Source: Asaia bogorensis NBRC 16594
GTDB lineage: Bacteria; Pseudomonadota; Alphaproteobacteria; Acetobacterales; Acetobacteraceae
DNA: 64,000 nt
Direction of reading: 5' to 3'
Assembly: GCF_001547995.1 (NCBI RefSeq)
Contig: NZ_AP014690.1
Coordinates: forward strand, 1,981,001 to 2,045,000
Position numbers and translations under genes: made by a program. Below, in pieces: positions 1 through 8,402 of this stretch. Numbering within the stretch: position 1 is the first letter of the stretch; the number at the start of each line of letters is the position of its first letter. The notes beneath the pieces were generated by a model, which saw nothing but the letters and a program-made list of their open reading frames with translations, searched no databases and was not told where the DNA came from.

Positions 1-25
1 CGACAACGGAGAGGCTCAGCAGATA

Positions 26-709
26 TCAGGCTGCGCGGGCGGCCGCCAGATGCCAGGATGCGACTGGCTGGTTTGGGCCTGTTTCACTCTCGAATTCCCA
101 CAGATCGGAAAACTCGGTAACAGATTCCGTCCCGATCAGCGGCTGCCCACCAACATCGTTGAGAATACTGATCTGGCGTGAAACGATCTGCACGTCGATA
201 CGCGCCTTATCGCCGCCTTCAAAGCGCGTCAGCACGGCATCGACAATGGCAAGCGAGTTGATCCCGACAATCTCGGTGCGCTGTTGCTGCTGCGCCTCCT
301 CGCGGGCCGTGATGGCTGCATCAAACCCGGCAAAAGCTTCAGGCGTCAGATAAAGACGCAGTTTTTCGCGATCACCCGTCGCAAAGGCCGTTACGACATC
401 GCGGAAAGCCTTCTGCGCATTTTGCAGGAAGATTTCCGGTTTGAACCCGGGCTGTGCTGCCGCAATCTCGGCCAGAACCTGTCCGACCCGCGTGGCGGGC
501 TGGGGAATATCGAACTTTGCACTGGGTTCTTCCACAGGCGCCGGTGCGGCCGCCGCAGGCTGCGGGCGAGCAGGCACAGGCGCGGCTGTCACGGATGATC
601 CGCCAACATCGACGCGACGACCGAGCACAGCACGCAGCCGCCAGACCAGAAGGGCCGTCAGCAAGGCAAAAATGACGATGTCGTAGGGGATATGCGAAAG
701 GACGGACAT
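26..709 (-). CDS. Tim44-like domain protein (TimA type)
   Basis: 227-residue protein. One N-terminal membrane segment (about residues 8-23) is followed by an Ala/Pro-rich linker and a C-terminal Tim44-like domain (about 75-227, with the FLQNAQKAFRDVVTAFATGD stretch typical of the start of that fold). Bacterial Tim44-like proteins are membrane-anchored and resemble the mitochondrial import-motor subunit; their substrate is not settled. It lies divergent to secB, an arrangement common in alphaproteobacteria and consistent with a role in protein traffic. The ATG at 709 is preferred over an in-frame TTG one codon upstream. A second Tim44-like protein lies at 27728-28633. Confidence 0.85.
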   Translation of the reverse strand: MSVLSHIPYDIVIFALLTALLVWRLRAVLGRRVDVGGSSVTAAPVPARPQPAAAAPAPVEEPSAKFDIPQPATRVGQVLAEIAAAQPGFKPEIFLQNAQKAFRDVVTAFATGDREKLRLYLTPEAFAGFDAAITAREEAQQQQRTEIVGINSLAIVDAVLTRFEGGDKARIDVQIVSRQISILNDVGGQPLIGTESVTEFSDLWEFESETGPNQPVASWHLAAARAA

Positions 710-943
710 CAAGACTTCAGCTTCCCGCTATTTTTTTCTCGAAGGGCATGTTGCCTAGGTAGAGCGGGTCGTGCGGTGGCACAACTCCCTGCCAATGCCT
801 CACAACCCGAAATATGGTCACATTTGCGCCGGAATCATAGGCTGTTGGCGTGAGTCATCGATCATGCTACCGCCTAGAGGTACGCAATGCAGCTCTCATG
901 GGCTGCATGTTCACAACCGCCCATGCGAGCAATGCGAGGCTTT

Positions 944-1462
944 ATGTCCGATACCGTCCAGAACCCGGCCAACGACCAGGGCAATCCGCCCGCCCTGCCC
1001 CTGTCGGTCAATCTGCAATACACGAAGGACCTTTCCTTCGAGGTCCCGGCCGGTGCAGCGATTTTCGCAACGCTGCGCTCTGCACCCCAGATCTCGGTCA
1101 ATATCGACGTGCAGGCCAATCGCCTTGAAGAAGCCCAGCCAGTTTTCGAGGTTGCACTCGCCATCCGCGCCGAAGCGACCGAATCGCCGGAAACCGAAGG
1201 CGGTGCAGCGGGCCGCACGGTGTTCATCGCCGAGCTGACCTATGCTGCCATCGTCACGCTGACCGACGCACCCGCCGAGCTGATCGAGCCGATCCTGCTG
1301 GTTGAAGTGCCGCGTCTGATTTTCCCTTATGTTCGCAGCATCATCAGCGACGTAACGCGCGATGGCGGCTTCCCGCCGATCGTTCTGCAGCCAATCGATT
1401 TCGTGGCACTGTGGCAGGCCAAGCGTGCCCAGCAGTTCCCCGAGACCGCAGGTAACGCCTGA
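944..1462 (+). CDS. secB: Protein-export chaperone SecB
   Basis: 172-residue SecB, the tetrameric cytosolic chaperone that keeps precursor proteins unfolded and hands them to SecA. The conserved core runs from about residue 20 (LQYTKDLSFEVP) through VEVPRLIFPYVRSIISDVTRDGGFPPIVLQPIDF, the diagnostic SecB C-terminal helix region. The start at ATG 944 (MSDTVQNP) gives the normal family length; an ATG at 887 would add 19 residues without homology. The Shine-Dalgarno sequence is weak. The gene is divergent from the Tim44-like gene and is followed by a strong GC hairpin. Confidence 0.95.
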   Translation: MSDTVQNPANDQGNPPALPLSVNLQYTKDLSFEVPAGAAIFATLRSAPQISVNIDVQANRLEEAQPVFEVALAIRAEATESPETEGGAAGRTVFIAELTYAAIVTLTDAPAELIEPILLVEVPRLIFPYVRSIISDVTRDGGFPPIVLQPIDFVALWQAKRAQQFPETAGNA

Positions 1463-1470
1463 TCATGAGC

Positions 1471-1495
1471 ACCGGGAGGGCCCACCCCTCCCGGT
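1471..1495 (+). terminator. GC hairpin after secB
   Basis: Perfect 10-bp inverted repeat (ACCGGGAGGG / CCCTCCCGGT) with a 5-base loop, beginning 8 bases after the secB stop codon. No T-run follows, so it is either a weak intrinsic terminator or a 3' end stabiliser. Confidence 0.5.
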
Positions 1496-1714
1496 ACGCA
1501 CGCGCATCACGCGCCTGCAACGGCTGACGCGCCGAAAAGAATAACTGATATCATGGGTATTGCCGTGGGTGCCTGAACCGGCCAGCGTCGAGCCGATCAG
1601 CGATTGTTACTTCTGGCTTAGCCGATAACGGGATGGCCCCTGCAGATGCGCTACGGTGCGCGGTGATCTGCTGCGGGACAGACTGGAATCATAACCGGGA
1701 ATTTTCGGAAGAAA

Positions 1715-1804
<90 letters not shown>

Positions 1805-2061
1805 TGCGCTCATCAGGGTTTGACCCCTGCGGCAAGAGCCGCTTCTTTGCCCGGTTTCATAACAGGATGCAAGAGGGGGAATACCACGAAAAAAGGGCCG
1901 CCACCCGGCGCGCGCTGTGCAGGCCTCATGCGGGCACCTCTGTTCTTCTCGCAACGAACTTAGAAGGTTAAGTCCGGCTCCACTGGCTCGCTCACTCAGA
2001 ACTCTGCTCGACCCGCACTCGCGCCAACACCTGCGCCGCGAGTATCAAACCCAGCGATGAC

Positions 2062-2256
2062 TCAACCGAGCAGGTGAAACCAGGAAATGATGGCCCAGAG
2101 CGCCCCGAGCAGAAAAACCCCCATGGCAATGGTGGGTAATACGATCGACCACAAGAAGCTTCGAACCGTCTGGGCTGGCTCGGCAATACCAGCCTGACGC
2201 TCAAGCGCGCTCGCCTGTTCATCAATGTTGAACCAGGCATCGTCTTCTTTGCTCAT
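2062..2256 (-). CDS. Small single-pass membrane protein, hypothetical
   Basis: 64 residues: a charged N-terminal half (MSKEDDAWFNIDEQ...) and one membrane segment (about 37-60, SFLWSIVLPTIAMGVFLLGA). The start at 2256 is chosen because AAAGG lies about 8 bases upstream; an ATG at 2265 is too close to it. I do not recognise a named family. It lies downstream of tsaD on the same strand and could be its distal partner, although about 115 bases separate them. Confidence 0.6.
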   Translation of the reverse strand: MSKEDDAWFNIDEQASALERQAGIAEPAQTVRSFLWSIVLPTIAMGVFLLGALWAIISWFHLLG

Positions 2257-2380
2257 CACATGCACCTTTCCCGCTGTTACTACTGCCAGCCAAGCACGGA
2301 TGGCAGACTCAGGCCAATCAGTTCTTGGTCATCATACGTCGCAGCCTTGGCGTAGTGCCTCAATACTATCGAAGTAGGGC

Positions 2381-3469
2381 CTATGCCCCGGATTGTTTCC
2401 CGGCAGGCAGAATATCGCCCAGTGGCCAGCGGGGGCGTGGTGCGGCTGTAATGCCGTCCTCAAGCATCGCACTCGCCTGTTCGTGGGCGCGGATTGTCTC
2501 GATAGCTGCCCAGCCCACCATGACGGCATTATCCGTGCACAGACGCAGCGGCGGTGCCACGAACGGAATATGCGCCTCCTGCGCAACCTGCTCCAGCGCG
2601 GCCCGGATCGTCGTATTGGCAGCAACCCCGCCGGCCACGACAAGGGACGTGGCCTCTGGCAACGCCTGAAGGGCATGGCGCGCCCTATCTGCCATCACAT
2701 CGCAAACGCATTGCTGAAAACTGGCGGCGATATCCGCCGCAACCTGCCGTGGCAGGGCCGCCATGCCATAAGGCTCGATCTGTCGGGCGACTGCTGTCTT
2801 CAGTCCTGAAAAGGAGAAATCGCATCCCGGCCTGCCCATCAATGGACGCGGCAGGCTGATTCTTCCTGCATTGCCCTCAGCCGCAAGCTTTTCGAGGGCC
2901 GGACCACCCGGCCAGCCCAGCCCCAGAAGCTTGGCCACCTTGTCGAAGGCTTCGCCCGCTGCGTCGTCGATCGTCCCGCCGAGCTTTTCGTAGTGCCCCA
3001 CACCGTGCACGGCGACGCATTGGCAGTGCCCACCTGACACCAGAAGCAAAAGATACGGAAATTTAATATCGGTCGCGACCAGCCCGGGCAGCCGCGCTGT
3101 CAGAGCATGTGCCTCGATATGATTCACTGCGATGAAAGGCCGGTCCATCGCCAGTGCCAGCCCTTTCGCATAGTTGCTGCCCACAATCAGCCCACCGATC
3201 AGACCCGGACCGGTGCAGGCCGCAAAAGCCCCCATCTCGTGCAACGCAAGGCCCGATTTCTCAAGTGTTTGCCGGACGATATCAGGCAACAGGGACAGGT
3301 GCGCGCGTGCAGCAATTTCTGGCACGACCCCACCCAGCGCCGCATGGCCCGCCTGCGTATGCACGGTTTCGGCCAGCACCCGCCCTTCGGGGGAGAGAAT
3401 TGCGCAGGCTGTCTCGTCACAGCTTGATTCGATGGCCAGAACCGGGGCCTTGAGTGAAAAACATGCCAT
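2381..3469 (-). CDS. tsaD: tRNA threonylcarbamoyladenosine transferase TsaD
   Basis: 362-residue ASKHA-fold protein that transfers the threonylcarbamoyl group from TC-AMP to A37 of ANN-decoding tRNAs, working with TsaB and TsaE. Visible hallmarks are LAIESSCDETACA at the N terminus, GPGLIGGL near residue 87, the metal-binding VNHIEAH motif (His117 and His121) and VSGGHCQ. It is full length. It is divergent from hemC with about 80 bases between the starts, the common alphaproteobacterial arrangement. Confidence 0.96.
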   Translation of the reverse strand: MACFSLKAPVLAIESSCDETACAILSPEGRVLAETVHTQAGHAALGGVVPEIAARAHLSLLPDIVRQTLEKSGLALHEMGAFAACTGPGLIGGLIVGSNYAKGLALAMDRPFIAVNHIEAHALTARLPGLVATDIKFPYLLLLVSGGHCQCVAVHGVGHYEKLGGTIDDAAGEAFDKVAKLLGLGWPGGPALEKLAAEGNAGRISLPRPLMGRPGCDFSFSGLKTAVARQIEPYGMAALPRQVAADIAASFQQCVCDVMADRARHALQALPEATSLVVAGGVAANTTIRAALEQVAQEAHIPFVAPPLRLCTDNAVMVGWAAIETIRAHEQASAMLEDGITAAPRPRWPLGDILPAGKQSGA

Positions 3470-3548
3470 CCCCCCTGATAACGCGATGGAACGCCATAAG
3501 CGAGCCGTCTCTTTTCATGGATCACGCGGTGGAGTAGCAAGATCAGCC

Positions 3549-4667
3549 ATGAAACAGATGACGATGCCCGAAGCGCTCATGACCCAGAGCCTGCAATTGC
3601 AGCAGGTTGCTGCCGAAGCCATGCGCCGACAGGCCTCGCCTCATCCGCCGACCTCAAGGCACTCTCTGCCGCTCCGCGTAGGCACGCGTGGCTCGCCGCT
3701 GGCGCTTGTGCAGACAAGAGCTTTCCTGACACGGCTGACCCGTTTCTGTCCGCTGCTGCGTGACATGGGCGCGTTTCAGGAACACCCGATCAACACGACA
3801 GGCGATCAGGTCCAGTCCCGCCTGCTGTCGGAAATTGGCGGCAAAGGGCTGTTCGCCAAGGAAATCCATGAATCCCTGCTCGCACGGCAGATCGACTTCG
3901 CCGTCCACAGTCTCAAGGATCTCGAAACGGTTCTGCCTGCCGGGCTGACACTGGCCTGCACGCTCAAGCGTGAGGATGCACGCGATGTGCTGATCCTGAG
4001 CCCGGCGCTGCGCGACAAGGCAAAGGCGCTGGTCGCAGCTGGTCACTCCCCGCTCGATGCCCTGCCTTTTGGCGCCAGGATCGGCTGCGCCTCTGTGCGT
4101 CGTCAGGCCCAGCTGCTGCATCGGCGTCCGGATCTGCGGTTCGGGCTGATACGCGGCAATGTGCAGACACGCCTCGACAAGCTTGCAGGCGGCGCCTGCG
4201 ACGCGACACTTCTTGCTCTGGCCGGGCTACGCCGTCTGGGCATGGAAGACCGGGCCGATATCGTGCTCGACACCGATTTCATGATTCCGGCGGCCGGTCA
4301 GGGGATCGTTGGCGTGACAGTCCGTGCGGAAGACCGTGAACTGCTCGACCTGCTGGCGGCCATAGAAGACCCCGAAGCACGCGCTGTTGCGACGGCAGAG
4401 CGCGCGCTTCTGGATGTGCTCGATGGCTCGTGCCGCACGCCGATAGGTGGCTATGCCAGGCTGCGCCCCAAGGCCCAGCCGGGCGGGCGCGGTCATTTCG
4501 GCGATCGCGAGCTTGTCCTGACAGGTCTGGTGGCCCGCGAGGATGGCTCCTTCTTCCTGCAACGCGAGATCTGCGGCGAGCCGACCGAGGCCCTGCGTCT
4601 GGGGCGCGAACTCGGCCTGTCGCTCCGTGCCGATTCCCCTGCCGATATCTTTGAGGATCATGGCTGA
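3549..4667 (+). CDS. hemC: Porphobilinogen deaminase (hydroxymethylbilane synthase)
   Basis: Up to 372 residues. Condenses four porphobilinogens into hydroxymethylbilane in haem synthesis. Motifs: LRVGTRGSPLAL (42-53), catalytic Asp124 in HSLKDLE, Arg-rich substrate-binding segments, and Cys295 in GSCRTPIG, which carries the dipyrromethane cofactor. About 40 residues precede the conserved N terminus, more than usual, so the true start may be a later Met (3621 is in frame). The last 8 bases overlap hemD, which implies translational coupling. This is the first gene of a chain running through hemD, rlmJ and gpsA. Confidence 0.95.
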   Translation: MKQMTMPEALMTQSLQLQQVAAEAMRRQASPHPPTSRHSLPLRVGTRGSPLALVQTRAFLTRLTRFCPLLRDMGAFQEHPINTTGDQVQSRLLSEIGGKGLFAKEIHESLLARQIDFAVHSLKDLETVLPAGLTLACTLKREDARDVLILSPALRDKAKALVAAGHSPLDALPFGARIGCASVRRQAQLLHRRPDLRFGLIRGNVQTRLDKLAGGACDATLLALAGLRRLGMEDRADIVLDTDFMIPAAGQGIVGVTVRAEDRELLDLLAAIEDPEARAVATAERALLDVLDGSCRTPIGGYARLRPKAQPGGRGHFGDRELVLTGLVAREDGSFFLQREICGEPTEALRLGRELGLSLRADSPADIFEDHG

Positions 4668-5406
4668 GACGCCGCGCCGGACGGTCCTTGTCACACGCCC
4701 GGAACCGGGACTCAGCGATACGCGCCGTGCATTGGAGGCGCTGGGCTGGGAGCCTCATCTGGCCCCCATGCTGCGCATCATGCCTATGCCGTTGCGTCCC
4801 TTATCCCCTGTCGGTCGTATCGTCGTTACCAGCGGGCAAAGCCTCGACTCCCTGCGTGATATTCTTCCACTGCAAACGCCGCTGACGGCCGTCGGCGCAC
4901 GCACTGCCGAGCGCGCGCGTGCCTGCGGCTTCAGTCATGTCGATCATGCCGATGGCGACGCCCGCTCCCTGTTGCAGCATCTCGGTCGCCCCCAGTCAGA
5001 CCCCTCTCTTCTTCTCGCGACCGGACGCGGGCTTGGGGGCATGCTGGCGCGTGACCTGCGTAGCCAGGGCTGGCGCGTCACGAGACGGGTAGTCTACCAT
5101 ACCGCTCCCACCGGCACGCTGGATGACGCCACCCGGACGTTGCTCGCCCAGCAGCGTATCGCCGCTGTCCTCTTTTACTCAGCTGCAACGGCCCGTGCCT
5201 TTCTCTCGGCGCTGGGGCCAGACAGCGCGCTGCTCTCAAGGGTGCGGGCGCTTGCCCTGTCGGACCAGATTGGCGACGCGCTGAGGCCGTCGTCATTCGC
5301 CGATATCGCCATCGCTGCACGACCGGAGCAGGAGGCGCTGCTCGATCTGCTCGGCCCATCAAGCGCTCCAGCACACGACACGCAATTCAGGAAAGACGCC
5401 CGTTGA
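4660..5406 (+). CDS. hemD: Uroporphyrinogen-III synthase
   Basis: 248 residues. Cyclises hydroxymethylbilane to uroporphyrinogen III with inversion of ring D, the step after HemC. The family is poorly conserved in sequence. Recognition rests on LVTRPEPGLSDTRRALEALGW at the N terminus, VVTSGQSLDSL, the AVGARTAERA segment, AAVLFYSAATARAF in the second lobe and the position directly after hemC. The start ATG lies inside the hemC end, and the stop overlaps the TTG start of rlmJ. Confidence 0.9.
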   Translation: MAETPRRTVLVTRPEPGLSDTRRALEALGWEPHLAPMLRIMPMPLRPLSPVGRIVVTSGQSLDSLRDILPLQTPLTAVGARTAERARACGFSHVDHADGDARSLLQHLGRPQSDPSLLLATGRGLGGMLARDLRSQGWRVTRRVVYHTAPTGTLDDATRTLLAQQRIAAVLFYSAATARAFLSALGPDSALLSRVRALALSDQIGDALRPSSFADIAIAARPEQEALLDLLGPSSAPAHDTQFRKDAR

Positions 5407-6260
5407 ACTACCGTCACGCCTATCACGCAGGCAACTTCGCTGACATGATGAAACACGGGCTCCTGCTCGTTATCCTTCGCCATCTGCTGCGCAAGCCAGC
5501 CGGATTTTGCGTGCTCGACACCCATTCGGGTTGCGGGCTCTATGATCTTGACGCAACCGAAGCGCAGAAAACCGGAGAATGGCGCGAGGGCATCGGTGCT
5601 TTCTATGACGCCCCGACCCCGTCGGAAACAGCGCCCGAGGAACTGACTGATTATCTCTCGATCGTGGGCAGCTTCAATGCGCCCGATAGTCCGGCAAACC
5701 GCTATCCCGGCTCACCCGCGTTGATCGCCTCGGTGCTGCGCCCTCAGGACCGGCTCATCTGTTGCGAACTCCACCCTGACGACGCCCGCATACTTAGGCG
5801 CAACTTCCGCGATCAACCGCAGGTTGCGGTGCATGAGCGCGATGGTTATGGCGCGCTCAAGGCCTTTCTGCCGCCGCGTGACCTCAAGCGCGGCCTCGTG
5901 CTGATGGACCCGCCTTTTGAGAAAACGGACGAATTCGATACCCTCGCTACCGCCATGCGCAATGCACGGCGTGCTTTCCCTATGGGCATTGTCGCCGCCT
6001 GGTATCCCATCAAGCATCGCGCCCCGGTGCGCCGTTTTCACGATACGCTGCGCGATATGGGTTTGCGTGATATCGTCGATTGCAGCCTCTATCTGCGACA
6101 GCCCACCGATCCTGCCCGGCTCAATGGCTGCGGCCTGACCGTCATCGCCCCACCCTATCGTTTCGAGGATCAGGCCAGAGTGTTTCTCAACTCCATCGCG
6201 CCCATCCTTTCACCGGACGGTGAAGGCTACGCGGAAGTGACCCGGATCGTGGAAGAATGA
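5403..6260 (+). CDS. rlmJ: 23S rRNA (adenine(2030)-N6)-methyltransferase RlmJ
   Basis: 285 residues, full length. Methylates N6 of A2030 in 23S rRNA. The N terminus NYRHAYHAGNFADMMKHG matches the family signature, and MDPPFEKTDEF holds the DPPF catalytic motif of N6-adenine methyltransferases. The start is a TTG whose last two bases are part of the hemD TGA (TTGA overlap); no ATG gives the conserved N terminus. The 3' end overlaps gpsA by ATGA. Its presence between haem and lipid precursor genes looks like co-expression rather than a shared pathway. Confidence 0.93.
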   Translation: MNYRHAYHAGNFADMMKHGLLLVILRHLLRKPAGFCVLDTHSGCGLYDLDATEAQKTGEWREGIGAFYDAPTPSETAPEELTDYLSIVGSFNAPDSPANRYPGSPALIASVLRPQDRLICCELHPDDARILRRNFRDQPQVAVHERDGYGALKAFLPPRDLKRGLVLMDPPFEKTDEFDTLATAMRNARRAFPMGIVAAWYPIKHRAPVRRFHDTLRDMGLRDIVDCSLYLRQPTDPARLNGCGLTVIAPPYRFEDQARVFLNSIAPILSPDGEGYAEVTRIVEE

Positions 6261-7222
6261 CAGCCACCTCCCCTCATATCGCCGTTATCGGTGCCGGTGC
6301 CTGGGGTATCGCCCTGGCTTGCGCCAGCGCCCGTGCTGGCGCGCGCGTAACGCTCTGGTCGCGCTCCCCGGTGACACCCGGCACGCGAACATTGCCCCGC
6401 CTGCCTGCTGCCGTCCTGCCCGATGCGGTTGGCGTGACATCCGACCTGCCCGAGCACGCCGATCTGACATTGCTGGTGGTGCCCATGCAGACACTCAGAT
6501 CAATCGCGCCGCGCCTGAAGGGTACCTCGCCGCTCATTGCCTGCTGCAAGGGGCTCGAACTGGGCACGGGAGATCTCCCGCTCGACATTCTGCGCGAAAC
6601 CCAGCCTGATCGGCCTCACGCCGTTCTGTCAGGCCCGAATTTCGCGATCGAGGTTGCAATGGGCGCACCGGCAGCAGCCACCATCGCCGCAGCGTCGCTT
6701 GATGAAGCCCATCACTATGTCGGCCTGCTCTCCTCGCCGCATTTCCGTCTCTACGCCAGCGATGATCCGATTGGGGTGCAGATTGCTGGTGCTGCAAAGA
6801 ACGTGGTCGCCATCGGCGCCGGGATCGCCATTGGCGCGGGGCTTGGTGAGAATGCACGTGCGGCGCTGATCACGCGCGCCATTGTCGAGATCGGTCGCCT
6901 CGCCGCTGCAATGGGAGGGCGTCCTGCGACGATAGCGGGCCTCAGCGGTCTGGGTGACCTGATTCTCACCTGTACGGGGGCAGGTTCACGCAATTACAGC
7001 CTTGGTCTCGAGTTGGGGCGCGGCACAAGCTTGGCCGAAATCCTTGGCACACGCAGCACGGTTGCTGAAGGCGTCGCCACGGCGCCTGCCCTGGCTGCAA
7101 GGGCAAAGGCGCTTGGCATTGCCATGCCCATTACCGAAACCGTCTCGGCCTTTCTGGCAGGGGAAATCGACCTCGCCCAGGCGCGTCGCCACCTTCTCGA
7201 GCGGCCCATCACCGTCGAATAA
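6257..7222 (+). CDS. gpsA: Glycerol-3-phosphate dehydrogenase [NAD(P)+]
   Basis: 321 residues. Reduces dihydroxyacetone phosphate to sn-glycerol 3-phosphate for phospholipid synthesis. Features: Rossmann motif IGAGAWGIALA (10-20), CCKGLE, SGPNFAIEVAMG, catalytic Lys in AGAAKNVVAIGAGI, and GLSGLGDLILTCTGAGSRNYSLG. It overlaps rlmJ by ATGA, so translation is probably coupled. It is the biosynthetic counterpart of the catabolic GlpD at 38.9-40.5 kb. Confidence 0.95.
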   Translation: MTATSPHIAVIGAGAWGIALACASARAGARVTLWSRSPVTPGTRTLPRLPAAVLPDAVGVTSDLPEHADLTLLVVPMQTLRSIAPRLKGTSPLIACCKGLELGTGDLPLDILRETQPDRPHAVLSGPNFAIEVAMGAPAAATIAAASLDEAHHYVGLLSSPHFRLYASDDPIGVQIAGAAKNVVAIGAGIAIGAGLGENARAALITRAIVEIGRLAAAMGGRPATIAGLSGLGDLILTCTGAGSRNYSLGLELGRGTSLAEILGTRSTVAEGVATAPALAARAKALGIAMPITETVSAFLAGEIDLAQARRHLLERPITVE

Positions 7223-7245
7223 GAACAACGATAAGGGACAGTATC

Positions 7246-7956
7246 ATGTGGATGCGCAATGAAGCCATGCGTCGCCTCGTCAGCCGGAACCGGGTCGTCC
7301 GGTTTCTGACATTCGGCGTTCACAGCATGATGCAGATGAAACTGCTCGGCGGGCACAAACATCCGGTCACACTGCGTCGTCTCGACAAGGCGCGCGCAGG
7401 CACGGATTCACTTCTCAGCAGTGACGAGTCCTTCGTGCTCCATGAACTGGCGCAAGCGCAGGCCGTGTATGAAGGCGATATGGCCGAATTCGGTGTCTAT
7501 CGTGGTGCCTCGGCGGAACTGCTCTGCATGGTCAAAAACCGCCGCAGGCTTCACCTGTTCGACACGTTCGAGGGTCTGCCCGCACCATGCGCTAAAGAGG
7601 GCAAGGTATTTGCCAAGGGTGAGTTCTGCGGAACGCTCGATTCCGTCAAACGCAAGCTCGCAGGGTATGAGAACGTCGCCTTTCACCCCGGCTTCTTTCC
7701 AGACTCTGCTGCTTCGCTTGGCGATGAACGCTACAGCTTTGTCCATCTCGATGTTGATCTGTACGAAGCGACACTGGCCGGGCTGACCTATTTCTACCCG
7801 CGCATGATCCCCGGCGGCATTATTCTCACGCACGACTATTCCATCATTGACGGCGTGGCGCAGGCTTTCGCCGAATTTCTGGCCGACAAGCCGGAGCATG
7901 TCATTGAACTGCCCACCACGCAGGCCATGATCATCCGACACCCCCGTCAGGACTGA
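7246..7956 (+). CDS. TylF/MycF-family O-methyltransferase
   Basis: 236 residues, SAM-dependent methyltransferase of the family named after the macrocin O-methyltransferase TylF. Seen: GDMAEFGVYRGASAELLC (SAM-binding motif I), HLFDTFEGLP, FVHLDVDLYEAT (the acidic metal-binding segment) and GGIILTHDYS. AGGGA lies 8 bases before the ATG. It starts 23 bases after gpsA and may be the last gene of that operon. In bacteria these enzymes usually modify sugars or polyketides; the substrate here is unknown. Confidence 0.82.
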   Translation: MWMRNEAMRRLVSRNRVVRFLTFGVHSMMQMKLLGGHKHPVTLRRLDKARAGTDSLLSSDESFVLHELAQAQAVYEGDMAEFGVYRGASAELLCMVKNRRRLHLFDTFEGLPAPCAKEGKVFAKGEFCGTLDSVKRKLAGYENVAFHPGFFPDSAASLGDERYSFVHLDVDLYEATLAGLTYFYPRMIPGGIILTHDYSIIDGVAQAFAEFLADKPEHVIELPTTQAMIIRHPRQD

Positions 7957-8020
7957 TCCGCCGGTATTACAGCAGGGGTGGCGCAGCCGGCGCCATCTCA
8001 CGGCCCGTATGGGTCGATGG

Positions 8021-8317
8021 CTACCTGCCTCGTCCGGGCAGAATATTCTTTAACGTACCGCGCAGGCGCTCGAAACGGGCCACCATCGCATCGCCGGGCC
8101 GATCCATGGAGGCCCATGCCATGAGCGGCATCCAGATCCAGAACTCCCAGAAAAACACAAGGTTGATCAGTGCGATCATCCGGAAAGACGGATGACGGCG
8201 CAGCCCTGCAACAAGCGTCGGCAGAAACACCCAGACGAAGCAGACAAGCCCAACAAGAACCAGAGTCAGCGGATCATGATCATGCAGCCGGTGCAGCAGC
8301 GCGCTCTTATCCAACAT
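8021..8317 (-). CDS. Small membrane protein, superinfection-immunity-like
   Basis: 98 residues with two hydrophobic segments (about 17-38 and 45-69). The run FLPTLVAGLRRHPSFRMIAL INLVFFWEFWIW resembles the short family named after phage T4 superinfection immunity (FLPt.vA..R.H.....I..lN...GWt..gW). That name reflects sequence resemblance; most bacterial members have no shown phage role. GGAG lies 8 bases before the ATG. No phage genes are nearby. It is convergent with the TylF-like gene. Confidence 0.55.
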   Translation of the reverse strand: MLDKSALLHRLHDHDPLTLVLVGLVCFVWVFLPTLVAGLRRHPSFRMIALINLVFFWEFWIWMPLMAWASMDRPGDAMVARFERLRGTLKNILPGRGR

Positions 8318-8402
8318 GATAACGTCTCCATCTGTTTCGATAAGATAACGTTAAGCGGCATGGACAGGTGACGCAATGAAACCATTCATTGCTTTGAAGT
8401 AA

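Noticed and set aside
8021-8317. Reading the superinfection-immunity resemblance as evidence of a prophage
   Set aside because: No integrase, structural or lysis genes nearby; the family occurs widely in bacterial chromosomes.
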